Shown here in pieces: positions 48,703 to 58,468 of a DNA stretch of 63,700 bases; position 1 is the first letter of the stretch, and the number at the start of each line of letters is the position of its first letter. A program made the position numbers and the translations under genes. The stretch covers positions 1-63,700 of the forward strand of contig JAOPXN010000106.1 in the NCBI GenBank assembly GCA_025965155.1. The letters run 5' to 3'. Below the pieces are notes generated by a model. It had not been told where the DNA came from and did not search any database. It saw only the letters and a program-made list of their open reading frames with translations. The stretch comes from Propionibacteriaceae bacterium (GTDB taxonomy: Bacteria; Actinomycetota; Actinomycetes; Propionibacteriales; Propionibacteriaceae).

Positions 48703-50829
48703 TCAGTTCCATTCCGCAGTCGGCTCGCTGGTGATCTTGAAGACCCGAGCCGACGGACTGCCGGTCTTCATCTGCACAGTCAGCAGAGCCGCGGACGCGT
48801 CCCAGCTGGTGGGCCATTCCGGCATCCCGGAGGAGTGTGGGACCTGCGCCGGGAAGAGCGTCTCTACCCGGACCGGCTCCCCTGCCAGCGCCGGCAACGA
48901 AAGGCTGACCGACTCTGTGTCGGACCGCTGCCAGAGCGTCAGGTAGGTGGCGGCCGGGGCGTGCAGGGCGAGCGCCACCACGGCGTCGTCCCACTGGGGC
49001 AGATCCAGCGGCCAGGACGCGTACGACGCCGGGATGTCGCTCCGGATCGCTTTGTGCACGGCAATCGCCTCCTCGACCAGCGCCCGCTGGAACTCCTGCA
49101 GCCGGTCAAGGTAGCCGGACAGGTACAGCCGCCCCAGGATGCCGTTGGCCAACGCGAACGCGGTGGTCTCCGAATCCATCTCCACATTGGGGTACGCCCA
49201 GTTGCCTGCCTGCTCCGGCAGGATGGACATCGGTGCGGCCACGGCGATGGCGGCGTAACGGACGGCATCCTGCTGGTCGGAGGTGGACTGCAGCTGAAGC
49301 CTCGACATCAGAGCCGGGTCCATTCGCATGGCGCCGGACGAACAGTTCTCGATGATCAAGGTGGGGTGCCGGTCCAACACTGCGTCCAACCACTCCAGCT
49401 GCGCACGGTTGTGCCGGAGCAGCCCCGCCCCCGGGCTGACACCGTCACGGTCCGTACCAGGTCCGGGATTGATGTTGTAGTCCATCTTGAAGTAGCCGAC
49501 ACCGAAGTCGTTCACCAGCCGGTCGACCACCTCGTCGAGATGGGCCCGAGCGGCCGGGTGGCTGAGATCAAGATGGAACCGTTGCGCCTCGCGGATCCGT
49601 ACTCCGCCGCGGGTGAGGAACGCCTCCACCGGGAGCTGGTCGGCCATCGGGCTCTCCACGCCGATCACCTCCGGCTCCAGCCAGAGTCCCGCGATCATGC
49701 CGGCGTTCTGAATGTGTTGGATCACCTCTTTCAGCCCGCCCGGAAACCGAACGGTCGACGGCAGCCACGCACCGACGCTCGGCCACCAGTCGCCGCCGTC
49801 GTCGTACCAGCCGGCGTCGATGCAGAACACCTCGGCGCCGACCGCGGCGGCGCTGTCGATCAACGGCAGCAGCTTGTCCGTCGTTGGGTCGCCCATCAGC
49901 GTGTTCATGTAGTCGTTGAAGATCAGGTGCTGTACGTCGTTGTCGTGGTGCACGCGGCGGCTGCGGCGGCGGTGGTCGGTCAGCTCCACCAGGGCGCTGT
50001 CCAGGTCGGTCCCCACTCCGATAGTGGCCGACACGGTGCTGAAAGACTCACCCGGTTGAAGCTGCTGCGTCCACTGGTGATCCAGATCGGTAGGTCCGGT
50101 CAGCGCGATGCCGAACCCGTGTTGCTGCTCACCGAGCTCCCAGCGCCAGCCACCGTTGTGCTCGATCTGCCACAGCAGGGCGAACTCCCCCTGCTGCTGC
50201 AGCACCCCGCCGACGGGTAGGTCCCGCCCGGTGGACCAGCTGCCCAGAGACCGTGCTGAGAGGGCACTCCGCGGATCGTGTCCGTACCCTGCCGAACTGA
50301 GGTTACGGAGCACCTCTCGGGCCGGGCGCCGGGACCAGCGACTCTCGCTGAGCCACTCGCTGGTTCCGCTGACGACGTCCAGCTGTTCCAGCGGCACCGG
50401 ACTGTCGGCGGTCCCGAGGCGGAGCATCAGGGAGGTGACCGTCTGCAGCGTTCGCGGCGCACTTCCCCCGTTGCTCACCGTGGCCTGCATCGTCAGGGCG
50501 GCCACCTGCCGCCAGGCTGACAACCTGACTGTCACCGCCAGTTCCGAGACCGGGTCACGCAGCTCAATCTCCAGGACGCAGCGGTCGGCATCACCAACAT
50601 CGCGGTGCCCGACGTAGCGCAGTCGTCCGCCGATGGCGGTTGCCACCAACCGCTCGGAGGGAAAGGCGTGCCCGTCCTCCACGGTCAGCACATCGACCAG
50701 TGGTTGATCTGGGTTCCCGGTAATGATCACACCGTCGGCGTCGATCCGGGCAAGCAGTACCGAGTCATCGTCGAGAATCATGATCTCGACCGTCAGACGA
50801 TCATGAGTGAACGTGATGGTCCGCGGCAT
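48703..50829 (-). CDS. Alpha-galactosidase (GH36)
   Basis: A 708-residue GH36 enzyme. N-terminal supersandwich domain (1-290), TIM barrel (300-620), C-terminal beta domain. Barrel motifs: IDAGWYDDGGDW (339-349), GLWLEPEVIG (381-390), nucleophile Asp450 in FGVGYFKMDYN, IIENCSSGAMRMDPALMSR, and probable acid/base Asp518 in LQSTSDQQDA. No signal peptide. Acts on alpha-galactosides such as melibiose and raffinose in the cytoplasm. Start ATG 50829 with GGAGG; upstream frame to 50883 is excluded because it covers the operator. A cre-like operator overlaps its likely -10, and a LacI gene lies divergent. Confidence 0.93.
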   Translation of the reverse strand: MPRTITFTHDRLTVEIMILDDDSVLLARIDADGVIITGNPDQPLVDVLTVEDGHAFPSERLVATAIGGRLRYVGHRDVGDADRCVLEIELRDPVSELAVTVRLSAWRQVAALTMQATVSNGGSAPRTLQTVTSLMLRLGTADSPVPLEQLDVVSGTSEWLSESRWSRRPAREVLRNLSSAGYGHDPRSALSARSLGSWSTGRDLPVGGVLQQQGEFALLWQIEHNGGWRWELGEQQHGFGIALTGPTDLDHQWTQQLQPGESFSTVSATIGVGTDLDSALVELTDHRRRSRRVHHDNDVQHLIFNDYMNTLMGDPTTDKLLPLIDSAAAVGAEVFCIDAGWYDDGGDWWPSVGAWLPSTVRFPGGLKEVIQHIQNAGMIAGLWLEPEVIGVESPMADQLPVEAFLTRGGVRIREAQRFHLDLSHPAARAHLDEVVDRLVNDFGVGYFKMDYNINPGPGTDRDGVSPGAGLLRHNRAQLEWLDAVLDRHPTLIIENCSSGAMRMDPALMSRLQLQSTSDQQDAVRYAAIAVAAPMSILPEQAGNWAYPNVEMDSETTAFALANGILGRLYLSGYLDRLQEFQRALVEEAIAVHKAIRSDIPASYASWPLDLPQWDDAVVALALHAPAATYLTLWQRSDTESVSLSLPALAGEPVRVETLFPAQVPHSSGMPEWPTSWDASAALLTVQMKTGSPSARVFKITSEPTAEWN

Positions 50830-50881
50830 CGGCGACCTCCTGGGTGGGCGGCACCGGTGGGGCGCCGACGTTGGCCGAGTC

Positions 50882-50896
50882 ACGATAACGCTTTCA
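50882..50896 (-). promoter_or_regulatory. LacI-type (cre-like) operator over the alpha-galactosidase promoter
   Basis: On the minus strand TGAAAGCGTTATCG (50896-50883) matches the LacI/CcpA consensus TGWAANCGNTNWCA except for the last base. The overlapping TATCGT (50887-50882) is a likely -10 for the GH36 gene, so a bound LacI-type repressor would block it. Confidence 0.65.
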
Positions 50897-51024
50897 GAAC
50901 CGGGTTCACCAGGGATCGCTCAGCGTCGGTCCACCGCTTGGTCGCGTCGTTGGTAGCGGCTACCCGACTAGCATGGGAGCCCCGTTCCCCAGCAAGCACA
51001 CCCCACAGGCGGATGAGTCCGAGC

Positions 51025-52020
51025 ATGAAACCAGCCAACCTGCACGACGTGGCTCGGCGGGCGGGCGTCTCACACCAGACGGTTTCTCGGGTAATCAACG
51101 GGCATCCGAGCCTGCGACCCGACACTCGGGACCGGGTCCTTGCTGCCATCGCCGAGCTCGGCTACCGGCCCAACGCGACCGCCCGCGCTCTTGCGACCCG
51201 GACCAGCCGGACTGTGGGTGTGGTGTCCAGCGGGGACCCGAACTACGGGCCGTCGAGCACGATGTCAGGCTTCACGTCAGCCTGCCGGGACGCCGGCTAC
51301 GCCGTCCAGGTCGCCACCGTGCCCGCGGTTGATCGTGCGTCATGGCATGCCGGGGTGAGTGATCTGGTCGACCGTGGGGTGGACGGTGTGGTGGTGGTTG
51401 CTGCGCGGGTGGCGGAGCTCGCCGCGGCACGGGACCTCACCATCAACCAGCCGCTGGTGCTGGTCACCAGCGGCTCCGCACCGAAGATCTCCACCGTGTC
51501 GGTGGACCAGGTGGCCGGAGCAGCGCTGGCCACCCAACATCTGATCGACCACGGCCACCGGTCGATCAGGTACCTTGCCGGACCGGACGACTTCAACGAC
51601 GCGGGTGCACGGCTGGATGGCTGGCAGGCCGCGATGGCCCGGGCAGGACTTGCGGTCCGGCCGCCACTGGTTGGCGACTGGTCCGCTCGCGCCGGTTACG
51701 AGCTAGGGGTCGCGCTGGCCGACGACCTCTCTTTCACCGGAGTGGTCAGCGGCAATGACCAGATGGCGCTCGGTTTGATCCATGCCCTCTCCGACGCCGG
51801 CATCTCGGTTCCCGGCGATGTCAGCGTGGTGGGCTTCGACGACATCCCCGAGGCGGAGCACTTCCTGCCGCCGCTGACGACCATCCGGCAGGACTTTGCC
51901 GAAGTAGGTCGACAGACGATGGGCCTGATGCTGGATCTGCTGGCCGAGCACCAGCCGCGCAGCGTCTCGATCCCGCCGCAGCTGATCAGCCGAAGGTCGG
52001 TGGCCCGCTCCCGGGTCTGA
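51025..52020 (+). CDS. LacI family transcriptional regulator
   Basis: A 331-residue LacI-type repressor. HTH at residues 4-25 (NLHDVARRAGVSHQTVSRVING), hinge helix to about 58 (YRPNATARALATR), then the periplasmic-binding-like sugar domain (VGVVSSGDPNYGP..., FVGVVSGNDQMALGLIHALSDAGISVPGDVSVVGFDDIPEAEHF). It will bind an operator in the promoter region shared with the divergent GH36 gene and respond to an alpha-galactoside (inference). Start at ATG 51025 with MKPANLHDVA; ATG 51013 (four codons earlier) is possible. Ribosome-binding site AGGCGG is at 51007-51012, better spaced for the later ATG. Confidence 0.93.
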   Translation: MKPANLHDVARRAGVSHQTVSRVINGHPSLRPDTRDRVLAAIAELGYRPNATARALATRTSRTVGVVSSGDPNYGPSSTMSGFTSACRDAGYAVQVATVPAVDRASWHAGVSDLVDRGVDGVVVVAARVAELAAARDLTINQPLVLVTSGSAPKISTVSVDQVAGAALATQHLIDHGHRSIRYLAGPDDFNDAGARLDGWQAAMARAGLAVRPPLVGDWSARAGYELGVALADDLSFTGVVSGNDQMALGLIHALSDAGISVPGDVSVVGFDDIPEAEHFLPPLTTIRQDFAEVGRQTMGLMLDLLAEHQPRSVSIPPQLISRRSVARSRV

Positions 52021-52051
52021 GCCCGCTCTTGTCGTTGTTACCGGCGGGTAG

Positions 52052-52079
52052 CATAATTTAAGTTACCGGTCAGTAACTT
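52052..52079 (+). promoter_or_regulatory. Promoter and 7-bp inverted repeat before acyl-CoA dehydrogenase gene
   Basis: AAGTTAC-CGGTCA-GTAACTT (52060-52079) is a perfect 7-bp inverted repeat. A -10-like CATAAT (52052-52057) precedes it, so the palindrome covers the transcription start; the site fits a TetR-type repressor of a fatty-acid gene. No such regulator gene is adjacent. Confidence 0.6.
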
Positions 52080-52107
52080 GTAGACCTTCACCTGAGGCGG
52101 TCGACCC

Positions 52108-53973
52108 ATGACGCACTACAGATCCAACCTTCGTGACATCACCTTCAACCTCTTCGAGCTGCTGGACCGGGATGCGGTGCTCGGCACCGGCCCGTACGCC
52201 GACCTTGATCATGAGACCGCGGTGGCCGTACTGGAAGAGGTCGAGCACCTCGCAAGCACCGAGCTGGCCGCCTCGTTCGCCGACTCCGACCGCCGGCCGC
52301 CGGTGTTCGACCCGCAGACCCACGCAGTGACGATGCCCGAGTCCTTCAAGAGGTCGTACCGGGCCTACATGAACGCGGGCTGGTTCCGGCTGGAACTGCC
52401 GGCCGAGCTCGGTGGCCAGCCGACGCCGCCGTCCCTGCAGTGGAGCGTCGCCGAGCTGGCGCTCGGGGCCAACCCCGCCGTCTACATGTATGCGTCAGGT
52501 CCCGGCCTCGGCCACGTCATCTATCTGAACGGGACACAGCGGGACCGCCGCATCGCTCAGATCATGGTGGACCGGCAGTGGGGCGGCACGATGGTGCTGA
52601 CCGAGCCGGACGCCGGCTCCGACGTCGGCGCGGGACGCACTCGCGCCATCCCGCAGCCGGACGGGTCCTGGCATATCGAGGGTGTCAAACGCTTCATCAC
52701 CTCCGCCGAGCACGACCTGACCGAGAACATCCTGCACCTGGTGCTGGCACGACCGTATGGGGTCGAAGGCGCTGGCGGCCCCGGGACCAAGGGACTGTCC
52801 CTGTTCATCGTGCCCAAGTACGACTTCGACCTCGACACCGGCGAGCTGACCGGCGAACGCAACGGCGTCTTCGTGACCGGGGTCGAGAAGAAGATGGGGA
52901 TCAAGGTCTCCACCACCTGTGAGCTCACCTTCGGCATTGATGGTGTGCCCGCTAAGGGATACCTGCTCGGCGACGTGCATAACGGCATCGCGCAGATGTT
53001 CCAGATCATCGAGCACGCCCGGATGATGGTCGGAACCAAGGCGATCGCGACGCTGTCTACCGGATACCTGAACGCGCTGGAGTATGCCAAGACCCGGGTC
53101 CAGGGTCCCGACCTGGCTCAGTCCGCCGACAAGACCGCGCCCAGGGTGCGGATCATCTCCCATCCCGACATCCGCCGGTCGCTGATGACCCAGAAGTCGT
53201 TTGTCGAGGGGATGCGTTCCCTGGTTCTCTACACGGCTAGCATCCAGGACCGGGTGGTGCTGGCCAAGCAGTCCGGCACAGCCGATGTCGGGGCGGAGCG
53301 GCTGAATGATCTGCTGCTGCCGATCGTCAAAGGCTACGGGTCCGAGCGCTCCTGGGTGCTGCTGGGCACCGAGTCGCTGCAGACGTTCGGTGGTTCGGGG
53401 TTCGTCGCCGACTACCCCTTGGAGCAGTACGTCCGCGACGCCAAGATCGACACCCTGTACGAGGGCACCACCGCCATCCAGGGCCAGGACCTGTTCTTCC
53501 GCAAGATCATCCGCGACCGGGGACAGGCGCTCGGCGCGCTGTCGGAGGAGATCGGGGCATTCGTCGCCAGTGGCGCCGGCAACGGCCAGCTCAAAGAGGA
53601 ACGGGAGCTGTTGCAGCGGGCGTTGGACGACGTGGGCGCCATCATTGCCTCGATGGTGGGCCAGCTACAGTCCTCGGTTCCCGGATCACCGTCGGCCGAT
53701 GTGCGCAATATCTATCTGGTCGGACTGAACACCACCCGGCTGCTGATGGTGCTTGGTGACTTGATCTGTGGCTGGCTGCTGCTCCGGAGCGCCGAGATCG
53801 CCTTGGACGCGTTGAACCGGGACCTGCCAGAGGCCGAGAAGCACTTCTACGAGGGCAAGGTGGCCTCGGCCCGCTGGTTCGCCCGCACCGTGCTGCCCAA
53901 GATCAGCGCGGAACGAGTGATCGCCGAGGGCACTGACAACGGCGTAATGGATCTGGCCGAAATGGCGTTCTGA
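52108..53973 (+). CDS. Acyl-CoA dehydrogenase, long form
   Basis: A 621-residue flavoprotein for the first step of beta-oxidation. N-terminal domain to about 160, FAD domain with [22 protein letters not shown] and AKGYLLG, and the C-terminal helical domain with [21 protein letters not shown] and catalytic Glu452 in YEGTTAIQG. The extra C-terminal 130 residues place it in the long group (FadE5-like, about 600-620 residues). Ribosome-binding site GAGGCGG. Acts on acyl-CoA, electron acceptor ETF. The palindrome upstream implies control by a fatty-acid regulator. Confidence 0.94.
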   Translation: MTHYRSNLRDITFNLFELLDRDAVLGTGPYADLDHETAVAVLEEVEHLASTELAASFADSDRRPPVFDPQTHAVTMPESFKRSYRAYMNAGWFRLELPAELGGQPTPPSLQWSVAELALGANPAVYMYASGPGLGHVIYLNGTQRDRRIAQIMVDRQWGGTMVLTEPDAGSDVGAGRTRAIPQPDGSWHIEGVKRFITSAEHDLTENILHLVLARPYGVEGAGGPGTKGLSLFIVPKYDFDLDTGELTGERNGVFVTGVEKKMGIKVSTTCELTFGIDGVPAKGYLLGDVHNGIAQMFQIIEHARMMVGTKAIATLSTGYLNALEYAKTRVQGPDLAQSADKTAPRVRIISHPDIRRSLMTQKSFVEGMRSLVLYTASIQDRVVLAKQSGTADVGAERLNDLLLPIVKGYGSERSWVLLGTESLQTFGGSGFVADYPLEQYVRDAKIDTLYEGTTAIQGQDLFFRKIIRDRGQALGALSEEIGAFVASGAGNGQLKEERELLQRALDDVGAIIASMVGQLQSSVPGSPSADVRNIYLVGLNTTRLLMVLGDLICGWLLLRSAEIALDALNRDLPEAEKHFYEGKVASARWFARTVLPKISAERVIAEGTDNGVMDLAEMAF

Positions 53974-54098
53974 GGCGCCTGCCCCCGCGTACGCGCCGGT
54001 GGAGGCAGACTGGGAGCTCCGGTGACGAACGGCTGTCCCATCCGCAGGCGAACCTCGATGCGGCGGCTCGACGTCCTTGCCATGTCAGGAGGGTCCTC

Positions 54099-55304
54099 AT
54101 GTCGGTAGCCGTCCGCAAGATCATCATCGTCGGGGCCTCACTGGGCGGCGCTTCGGCGGCGCTGGCCCTGCGTGAACAGGGGTACGACGGGGAGCTGCTG
54201 GTGATCGGCACCGAAGCGCATCTGCCGTACGAACGGCCGCCGCTGTCAAAGGCGGTGATGCTCGGCGAGCGCGATGAGCCGGACTGGGTCGCGGAGAGGA
54301 AGACCTACTCCGACCAGGACATCGCCGTGATGCCGGGCACGACGGTGACCCGGATCAGGCCCGGCGACAGAATGGTCGAGGCGGCGGGAGTCGATCATCC
54401 CTACGATGCGCTGCTGCTCGCCACCGGCGCTTCGCCCCGCAGGCTGGCAGTCCCGGGGGCGGACCTGCCCGGCGTCTTCACGCTCCGTACCCTCGACGAT
54501 GCGCTGGCGATCCGCAGCCGGTTCACCGACGGAGCCAGGGTGGTGATAGTCGGCGCAGGCTGGATCGGTTGCGAGGTGGCCGCGGCGGCGCGTCGGCACA
54601 ACGCGTCGGTGACCATGATCGACCCGGCTGCGCAGCCGCTCGTGCGAGTGGTCGGCGTTGAGGTCGGCGGCGCCTTTGCCGGGCTGCATCGCGACCACGG
54701 GGTTGATCTTCGGCTCGGCGTCGGCGTGCTCGGCTTCGACGGTGACAATCGAGTCACGGCCGTGGCGGTGGCGGGTGCGGACCCGGTCCCAGCCGACACG
54801 GTGGTGGTCGGCGTCGGTGTCCAGACCAATATCGGGCTAGCGGTCGAGGCAGGGCTGGAGACAGCCGACGGCGGAGTGGCCGTAGACGCCACCCTTCGTA
54901 CCTCGGACCGCCGAATCTACGCCGTGGGGGACATCGCCGCCCATGACCATCCGGCCTACCCTCATCGGGTCAGGGTGGAGCACTGGGCCAACGCCAAGGA
55001 CCAGGGCCGGCATGTCGCCCAAAATCTGCTGGGTGCCGCCGTGCCCTTTACAGCGCGACCGTTCTTTTTCTCCGACCAGTACGACCTGGGTTGTGAATAC
55101 CGCGGGCTGGCTGACCCGGAGCGGGATGATTTGGTGGTCCGTGGCGACCTGAACAGTCGCGAGTTCACCGCATTCTGGCTTCGGAACTCTACGGTAGCGG
55201 CCGCTATGAACGTCAACCAATGGGACGACGGCGACGCGCTGCAAAGACTGGTGGACGACGCCGCGGCGGTCAGCGCTGACGATCTTCGTGCCGGTCGCTT
55301 CTGA
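54099..55304 (+). CDS. FAD-dependent ferredoxin reductase (rhodocoxin reductase-like)
   Basis: A 401-residue NAD(P)H:ferredoxin reductase of the phthalate/biphenyl type. FAD motif IIIVGASLGGASAALALRE, TxxPYxRPPLSK (PYERPPLSKAV), NAD motif VVIVGAGWIGCEVAAAA, RRIYAVGDIAAHDHP with the FAD contact, and the C-terminal FFSDQYDLGCEYRG. These proteins pass electrons to ferredoxins feeding P450s or oxygenases. A P450 lies in the same window (37132-38409), but they are 16 kb apart. Good GGAGG ribosome-binding site. Convergent with the small secreted protein. Confidence 0.91.
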   Translation: MSVAVRKIIIVGASLGGASAALALREQGYDGELLVIGTEAHLPYERPPLSKAVMLGERDEPDWVAERKTYSDQDIAVMPGTTVTRIRPGDRMVEAAGVDHPYDALLLATGASPRRLAVPGADLPGVFTLRTLDDALAIRSRFTDGARVVIVGAGWIGCEVAAAARRHNASVTMIDPAAQPLVRVVGVEVGGAFAGLHRDHGVDLRLGVGVLGFDGDNRVTAVAVAGADPVPADTVVVGVGVQTNIGLAVEAGLETADGGVAVDATLRTSDRRIYAVGDIAAHDHPAYPHRVRVEHWANAKDQGRHVAQNLLGAAVPFTARPFFFSDQYDLGCEYRGLADPERDDLVVRGDLNSREFTAFWLRNSTVAAAMNVNQWDDGDALQRLVDDAAAVSADDLRAGRF

Positions 55305-55325
55305 TCCACCATGAGGACATGACTA

Positions 55326-55359
55326 AGGGAGAGTCGCGGCCCCGCCCGCTTCTCTCCCT
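55326..55359. terminator. Hairpin between convergent genes
   Basis: AGGGAGAG (55326-55333) and CTCTCCCT (55352-55359) form an 8-bp stem with an 18-base loop, between the ferredoxin reductase and secreted protein genes. Confidence 0.55.
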
Positions 55360-55385
55360 CAATCCCTAGTAGCTGTTACGCGTGA

Positions 55386-55892
55386 TCAGTGGTTGTGATT
55401 GTCGTCGCGACGGTCCTTCTTGTTGATCACCAGCACGTTGACCTCCGGGTCATACCGACCGCTGTCGTCGAACCGGATCTTGGCCTCGCCCCTGCGAGAG
55501 TTGAAATAGACATCGTCAACGTCGCCCCAAGCCTTAATGTCCTTCAGCTTGTAGCCGTGCTCGTCCTCTTCCGAAACGGTGAGTCTCGGCCGCTTGTAGT
55601 CGAGCTTCGTCCAGTCGCACTCGCCGTCCTTGAGGTAGAACGTCTTGTCCTCACGGTCCGTCTCTACGGTGATCGCGAACTTCGGCCGGCGATTCTTGTC
55701 GTCGTCTCTGGCCTTGTCTTTGTTGTCATACCTGTCGCTGACAACCTTCTTGCATACCTTGACCTTGACCGTGTCCGACTTATGGTTGTGGTCGTCACGC
55801 TGTGCCGCGAATGCAGGCGTAGCGCTCATGCTGAGCGCAAAAGCCGGCAGGCCAAGCGCTAGAACTCCCCGAGCAAGCAAAATGTGACGCAT
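55386..55892 (-). CDS. Secreted highly charged protein of unknown function
   Basis: A 168-residue exported protein. Residues 1-29 are a signal peptide (hydrophobic VLALGLPAFALSM, cleavage near AFAAQ). The mature protein is rich in Asp, Lys and Arg, with one Cys pair (KVCKKVV and GECDWTK), beta-strand segments (FAITVETDREDKTFYLKDG) and a His-containing end (DDNHNH). The overall pattern suggests a soluble beta-sandwich with metal-binding tails. No family recognised. GGGGGAG precedes the ATG. Lower GC than its neighbours. Confidence 0.78.
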   Translation of the reverse strand: MRHILLARGVLALGLPAFALSMSATPAFAAQRDDHNHKSDTVKVKVCKKVVSDRYDNKDKARDDDKNRRPKFAITVETDREDKTFYLKDGECDWTKLDYKRPRLTVSEEDEHGYKLKDIKAWGDVDDVYFNSRRGEAKIRFDDSGRYDPEVNVLVINKKDRRDDNHNH

Positions 55893-56398
55893 TTGGGTAC
55901 TCCCCCTTGAGTGAATGGTGAATAAACCTTGCTAGGCCGGCGCCGCGGGGGGCACGATCGGCGCCTCCCTTGCGTCGATCGCTTCAGCCAATAGGAACGT
56001 ATTCCTACCGCCGAACGACTTTCTCGGAAAGTTCACAAATTTCATAATGTTCTTTTTACACGCCGGGACAGCCCGTTCTAGGGCAAAACTTAGTCCCATG
56101 GGCGGAAAAATATACGTTTCTTTTGTGTTTCTAGTAAGTTTCAATCATGTGTCAGGAGCATGTTTGGGGAAGCGCCAACTTCTGCTCAAGTAGACACGTA
56201 AGTTACCTAAGATCGCCGAAATGCCAACATCTTGGTGACGGAGTTATTGACTTGAGACATCGGGGTGTGGACCTCGGTCGGCGCTGGTGCGGCTCCGGTT
56301 GGAGCGCACGAGGGGTCACAAGCTCCGGGGGCACTCAGCCCGGATGAGCTGATCCGCGAGAGGGCCGCTCAGCCATCCGGGTTGAGGCACGATCTCCG
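55893..56398. other. 506-base AT-richer intergenic region
   Basis: Holds the promoter of the secreted protein gene (minus strand) and the 3' end region of the GH2 gene. Runs such as TTCACAAATTTCATAATG make it visibly less GC-rich. Short frames are not protein-like. No clear hairpin or tRNA is seen. Confidence 0.5.
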
Positions 56399-58207
56399 TT
56401 AGCCCTTCTCGTAGGCTGCGACCTTCTGCTGCATCGCACGGATCCGCGGCACGTCGAGCTTGCTGCCGCGGGCGAAGTCATAGATCCCGTTCTGCTCCTG
56501 GAACACGTCGGTGAGCTGGGTGTAGCAGTACCCGAACATTGACGGGTTCTGCAGCAGCACGTCGAACAGACCCTCCAGCCGGACGTAGAACTCCTCCTCG
56601 TCAGCCACCCGCTGGCCGTAGCCCCAGCTCTCGGACCGGTCGTCGCCACTGAGGGCGACGGCCTTGGGGTCCCACCAGATGCCGCCGAACTCGGACACGA
56701 AGTACGGCTGGCCTGCGTAGGGAACCGAGATCGGTCGGTTCTTCACGGTATTCAGGTACGGCTGACCAGCCGCGACGTCACCCATCTGCTCGGCAAAGGC
56801 GGCCGGGTCCTGCTCGTAGTTGTGGGAGTCGTAGACGTCCGCTCCGCGGACCCGGTGGGAGTAGCCGGAGGTGTCCAGTACCGGGCGGCTCGGGTCGGCC
56901 AGCTTGGTGGCGAGGTACATGGCGTGCGTGACGTCATCCAGCACCGTGATCTGGTCGTGGATCACCTGATGGGTCTCGTTGAGGGGACACCAGCCGATGA
57001 TCGACGGGTGGCTGAAGTCGCGCTCCAACGCCTCCAGCCACTGGGTCACGAAGGTGGCGGTCGGCTGCTGATGATCATGGGAGGGGCCGTGACCGCCTGC
57101 ACCCCAGTCGCCGAACTCGCCCCAGACCAGATATCCCAGCCGGTCGGCGTGGTAGAGGAAGCGCTCCTCGAACACCTTCTGGTGCAGCCGTGCCCCGTTG
57201 AACCCCGCCTGCAGCGACAGCTCGATGTCCGCCACCAGCGCCTCGTCGCTGGGCGAGGTCATCAACGTGTCAGGCCAGTAGCCCTGGTCGAGCACCAGCC
57301 GCTGGAAGATCCGCTTCCCGTTGATCGAGATCGCCGTGCCGTCAATGGCCACCGACCGGAGACCGGCGTAGCTACGGACCGTGTCGATCACCGAGCCGGC
57401 GGCGTCGCGGAGCTCAATCACCACGTCGTACAGGTACGGGTCCGTCGTCGACCAGGCGCGGCGATGCTCCTCGGGGATCACCAGGTGAAGGGTGGGTGCG
57501 AGGTCGAGGTCCGCGGCTGCCTCGGCGGCGGCCACCTCCACGCCGTCACTAAGCACCGAGACGCGGACGCTGGAGCCCGCCGGGTTCTGCGTCAGGCCGG
57601 TGGTCACCGCAAAGCTGCCGGTGGCCAGCTGTGGCACGATCCGCGGTCGGCGCAGCGATGCCGCAGGCACCGGCTCCATCCACACCGTCTGCCAGATTCC
57701 CGTGGTGCGGGTGTAGTTGCACGCCTCGTTCGCGAACGACACCGACTGCTTGCCGCGGGCCTGTGGTCCGCTGCGTGGGTCACGGGCCCGGACGACGATG
57801 GTGGCTTCCTCACCAGCATTGACCACGCCGCTGAGATCCGCCTGGAACGGTGTGAAACCGCCGCGGTGCCGGGCGACCTCGACATCGTTCACCCAGACGG
57901 TGGCGTCGTGATCCACCGCGCCGAAGTGGAGCAGGATCGTGTCGCCGGCCCAGTCGGAGGGCACCTGCACGGTGCGGCGGTACCAAACGGCGGTCAGGAA
58001 GTCGACCTTTCCGATGCCGGACGCTTCCGACTCCGGGGCGAACGGTACAAGGATCTCAGACCTGAGGTCGCGCGACCTCAGTCCGCGCTCCAGGCCGCTG
58101 TCACCGCGGTCGATCTCGAACTGCCAGGTGCCGTTGAGGCACAGCCACCTGTCACGGACCATCTGCGGGCGGGGGTACTCGGGCTTGGGAACATCGAGGG
58201 AAGTCAT
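56399..58207 (-). CDS. GH2 beta-galactosidase/beta-glucuronidase-like enzyme
   Basis: A 602-residue GH2 enzyme. Sugar-binding jelly roll (residues 1-170), Ig-like beta sandwich (175-275), TIM barrel (280-602). Acid/base Glu411 in CPLNETHQV, nucleophile Glu506 in FVSEFGGIWW. The protein is shorter than LacZ (no domains 4-5) and closer in length to UidA or to small bacterial GH2 enzymes of unknown specificity (beta-galactoside, glucuronide or mannoside). AAGGATGA before the ATG. No signal peptide. Divergent from the big nuclease/nucleotidase gene. Confidence 0.9.
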   Translation of the reverse strand: MTSLDVPKPEYPRPQMVRDRWLCLNGTWQFEIDRGDSGLERGLRSRDLRSEILVPFAPESEASGIGKVDFLTAVWYRRTVQVPSDWAGDTILLHFGAVDHDATVWVNDVEVARHRGGFTPFQADLSGVVNAGEEATIVVRARDPRSGPQARGKQSVSFANEACNYTRTTGIWQTVWMEPVPAASLRRPRIVPQLATGSFAVTTGLTQNPAGSSVRVSVLSDGVEVAAAEAAADLDLAPTLHLVIPEEHRRAWSTTDPYLYDVVIELRDAAGSVIDTVRSYAGLRSVAIDGTAISINGKRIFQRLVLDQGYWPDTLMTSPSDEALVADIELSLQAGFNGARLHQKVFEERFLYHADRLGYLVWGEFGDWGAGGHGPSHDHQQPTATFVTQWLEALERDFSHPSIIGWCPLNETHQVIHDQITVLDDVTHAMYLATKLADPSRPVLDTSGYSHRVRGADVYDSHNYEQDPAAFAEQMGDVAAGQPYLNTVKNRPISVPYAGQPYFVSEFGGIWWDPKAVALSGDDRSESWGYGQRVADEEEFYVRLEGLFDVLLQNPSMFGYCYTQLTDVFQEQNGIYDFARGSKLDVPRIRAMQQKVAAYEKG

Positions 58208-58290
58208 CGAATCATCCTTGGTCTCGTCGGTGAGGAGCGGAGCCGAACTGCTGTCCGGCCACCGACCCTATGCGACGACAAGTCCTGCCG

Positions 58291-58304
58291 GGAACTCGGG
58301 TTCC
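58291..58304. promoter_or_regulatory. Palindrome GGAAC-TCGG-GTTCC upstream of GH2 gene
   Basis: A 5-bp inverted repeat with a 4-base centre, about 84 bases before the GH2 start in a 261-base divergent intergenic region. Possible operator; no regulator gene is adjacent. Confidence 0.4.
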
Positions 58305-58468
58305 ACGTTGTAAATACCGATGTCATGCCGCGGCCGCGCAGGCGAAGATCTGACCAATTCGGGAGAACGGGCCGCGGAAAGTCTTGCGGTCGGATCGGCC
58401 GCCGCGAGAGGTTGAGGTGGACTGTCTGCGCGGGCCGTTAGCCTGCCGTAAAGACCTCAAGGAGACCA

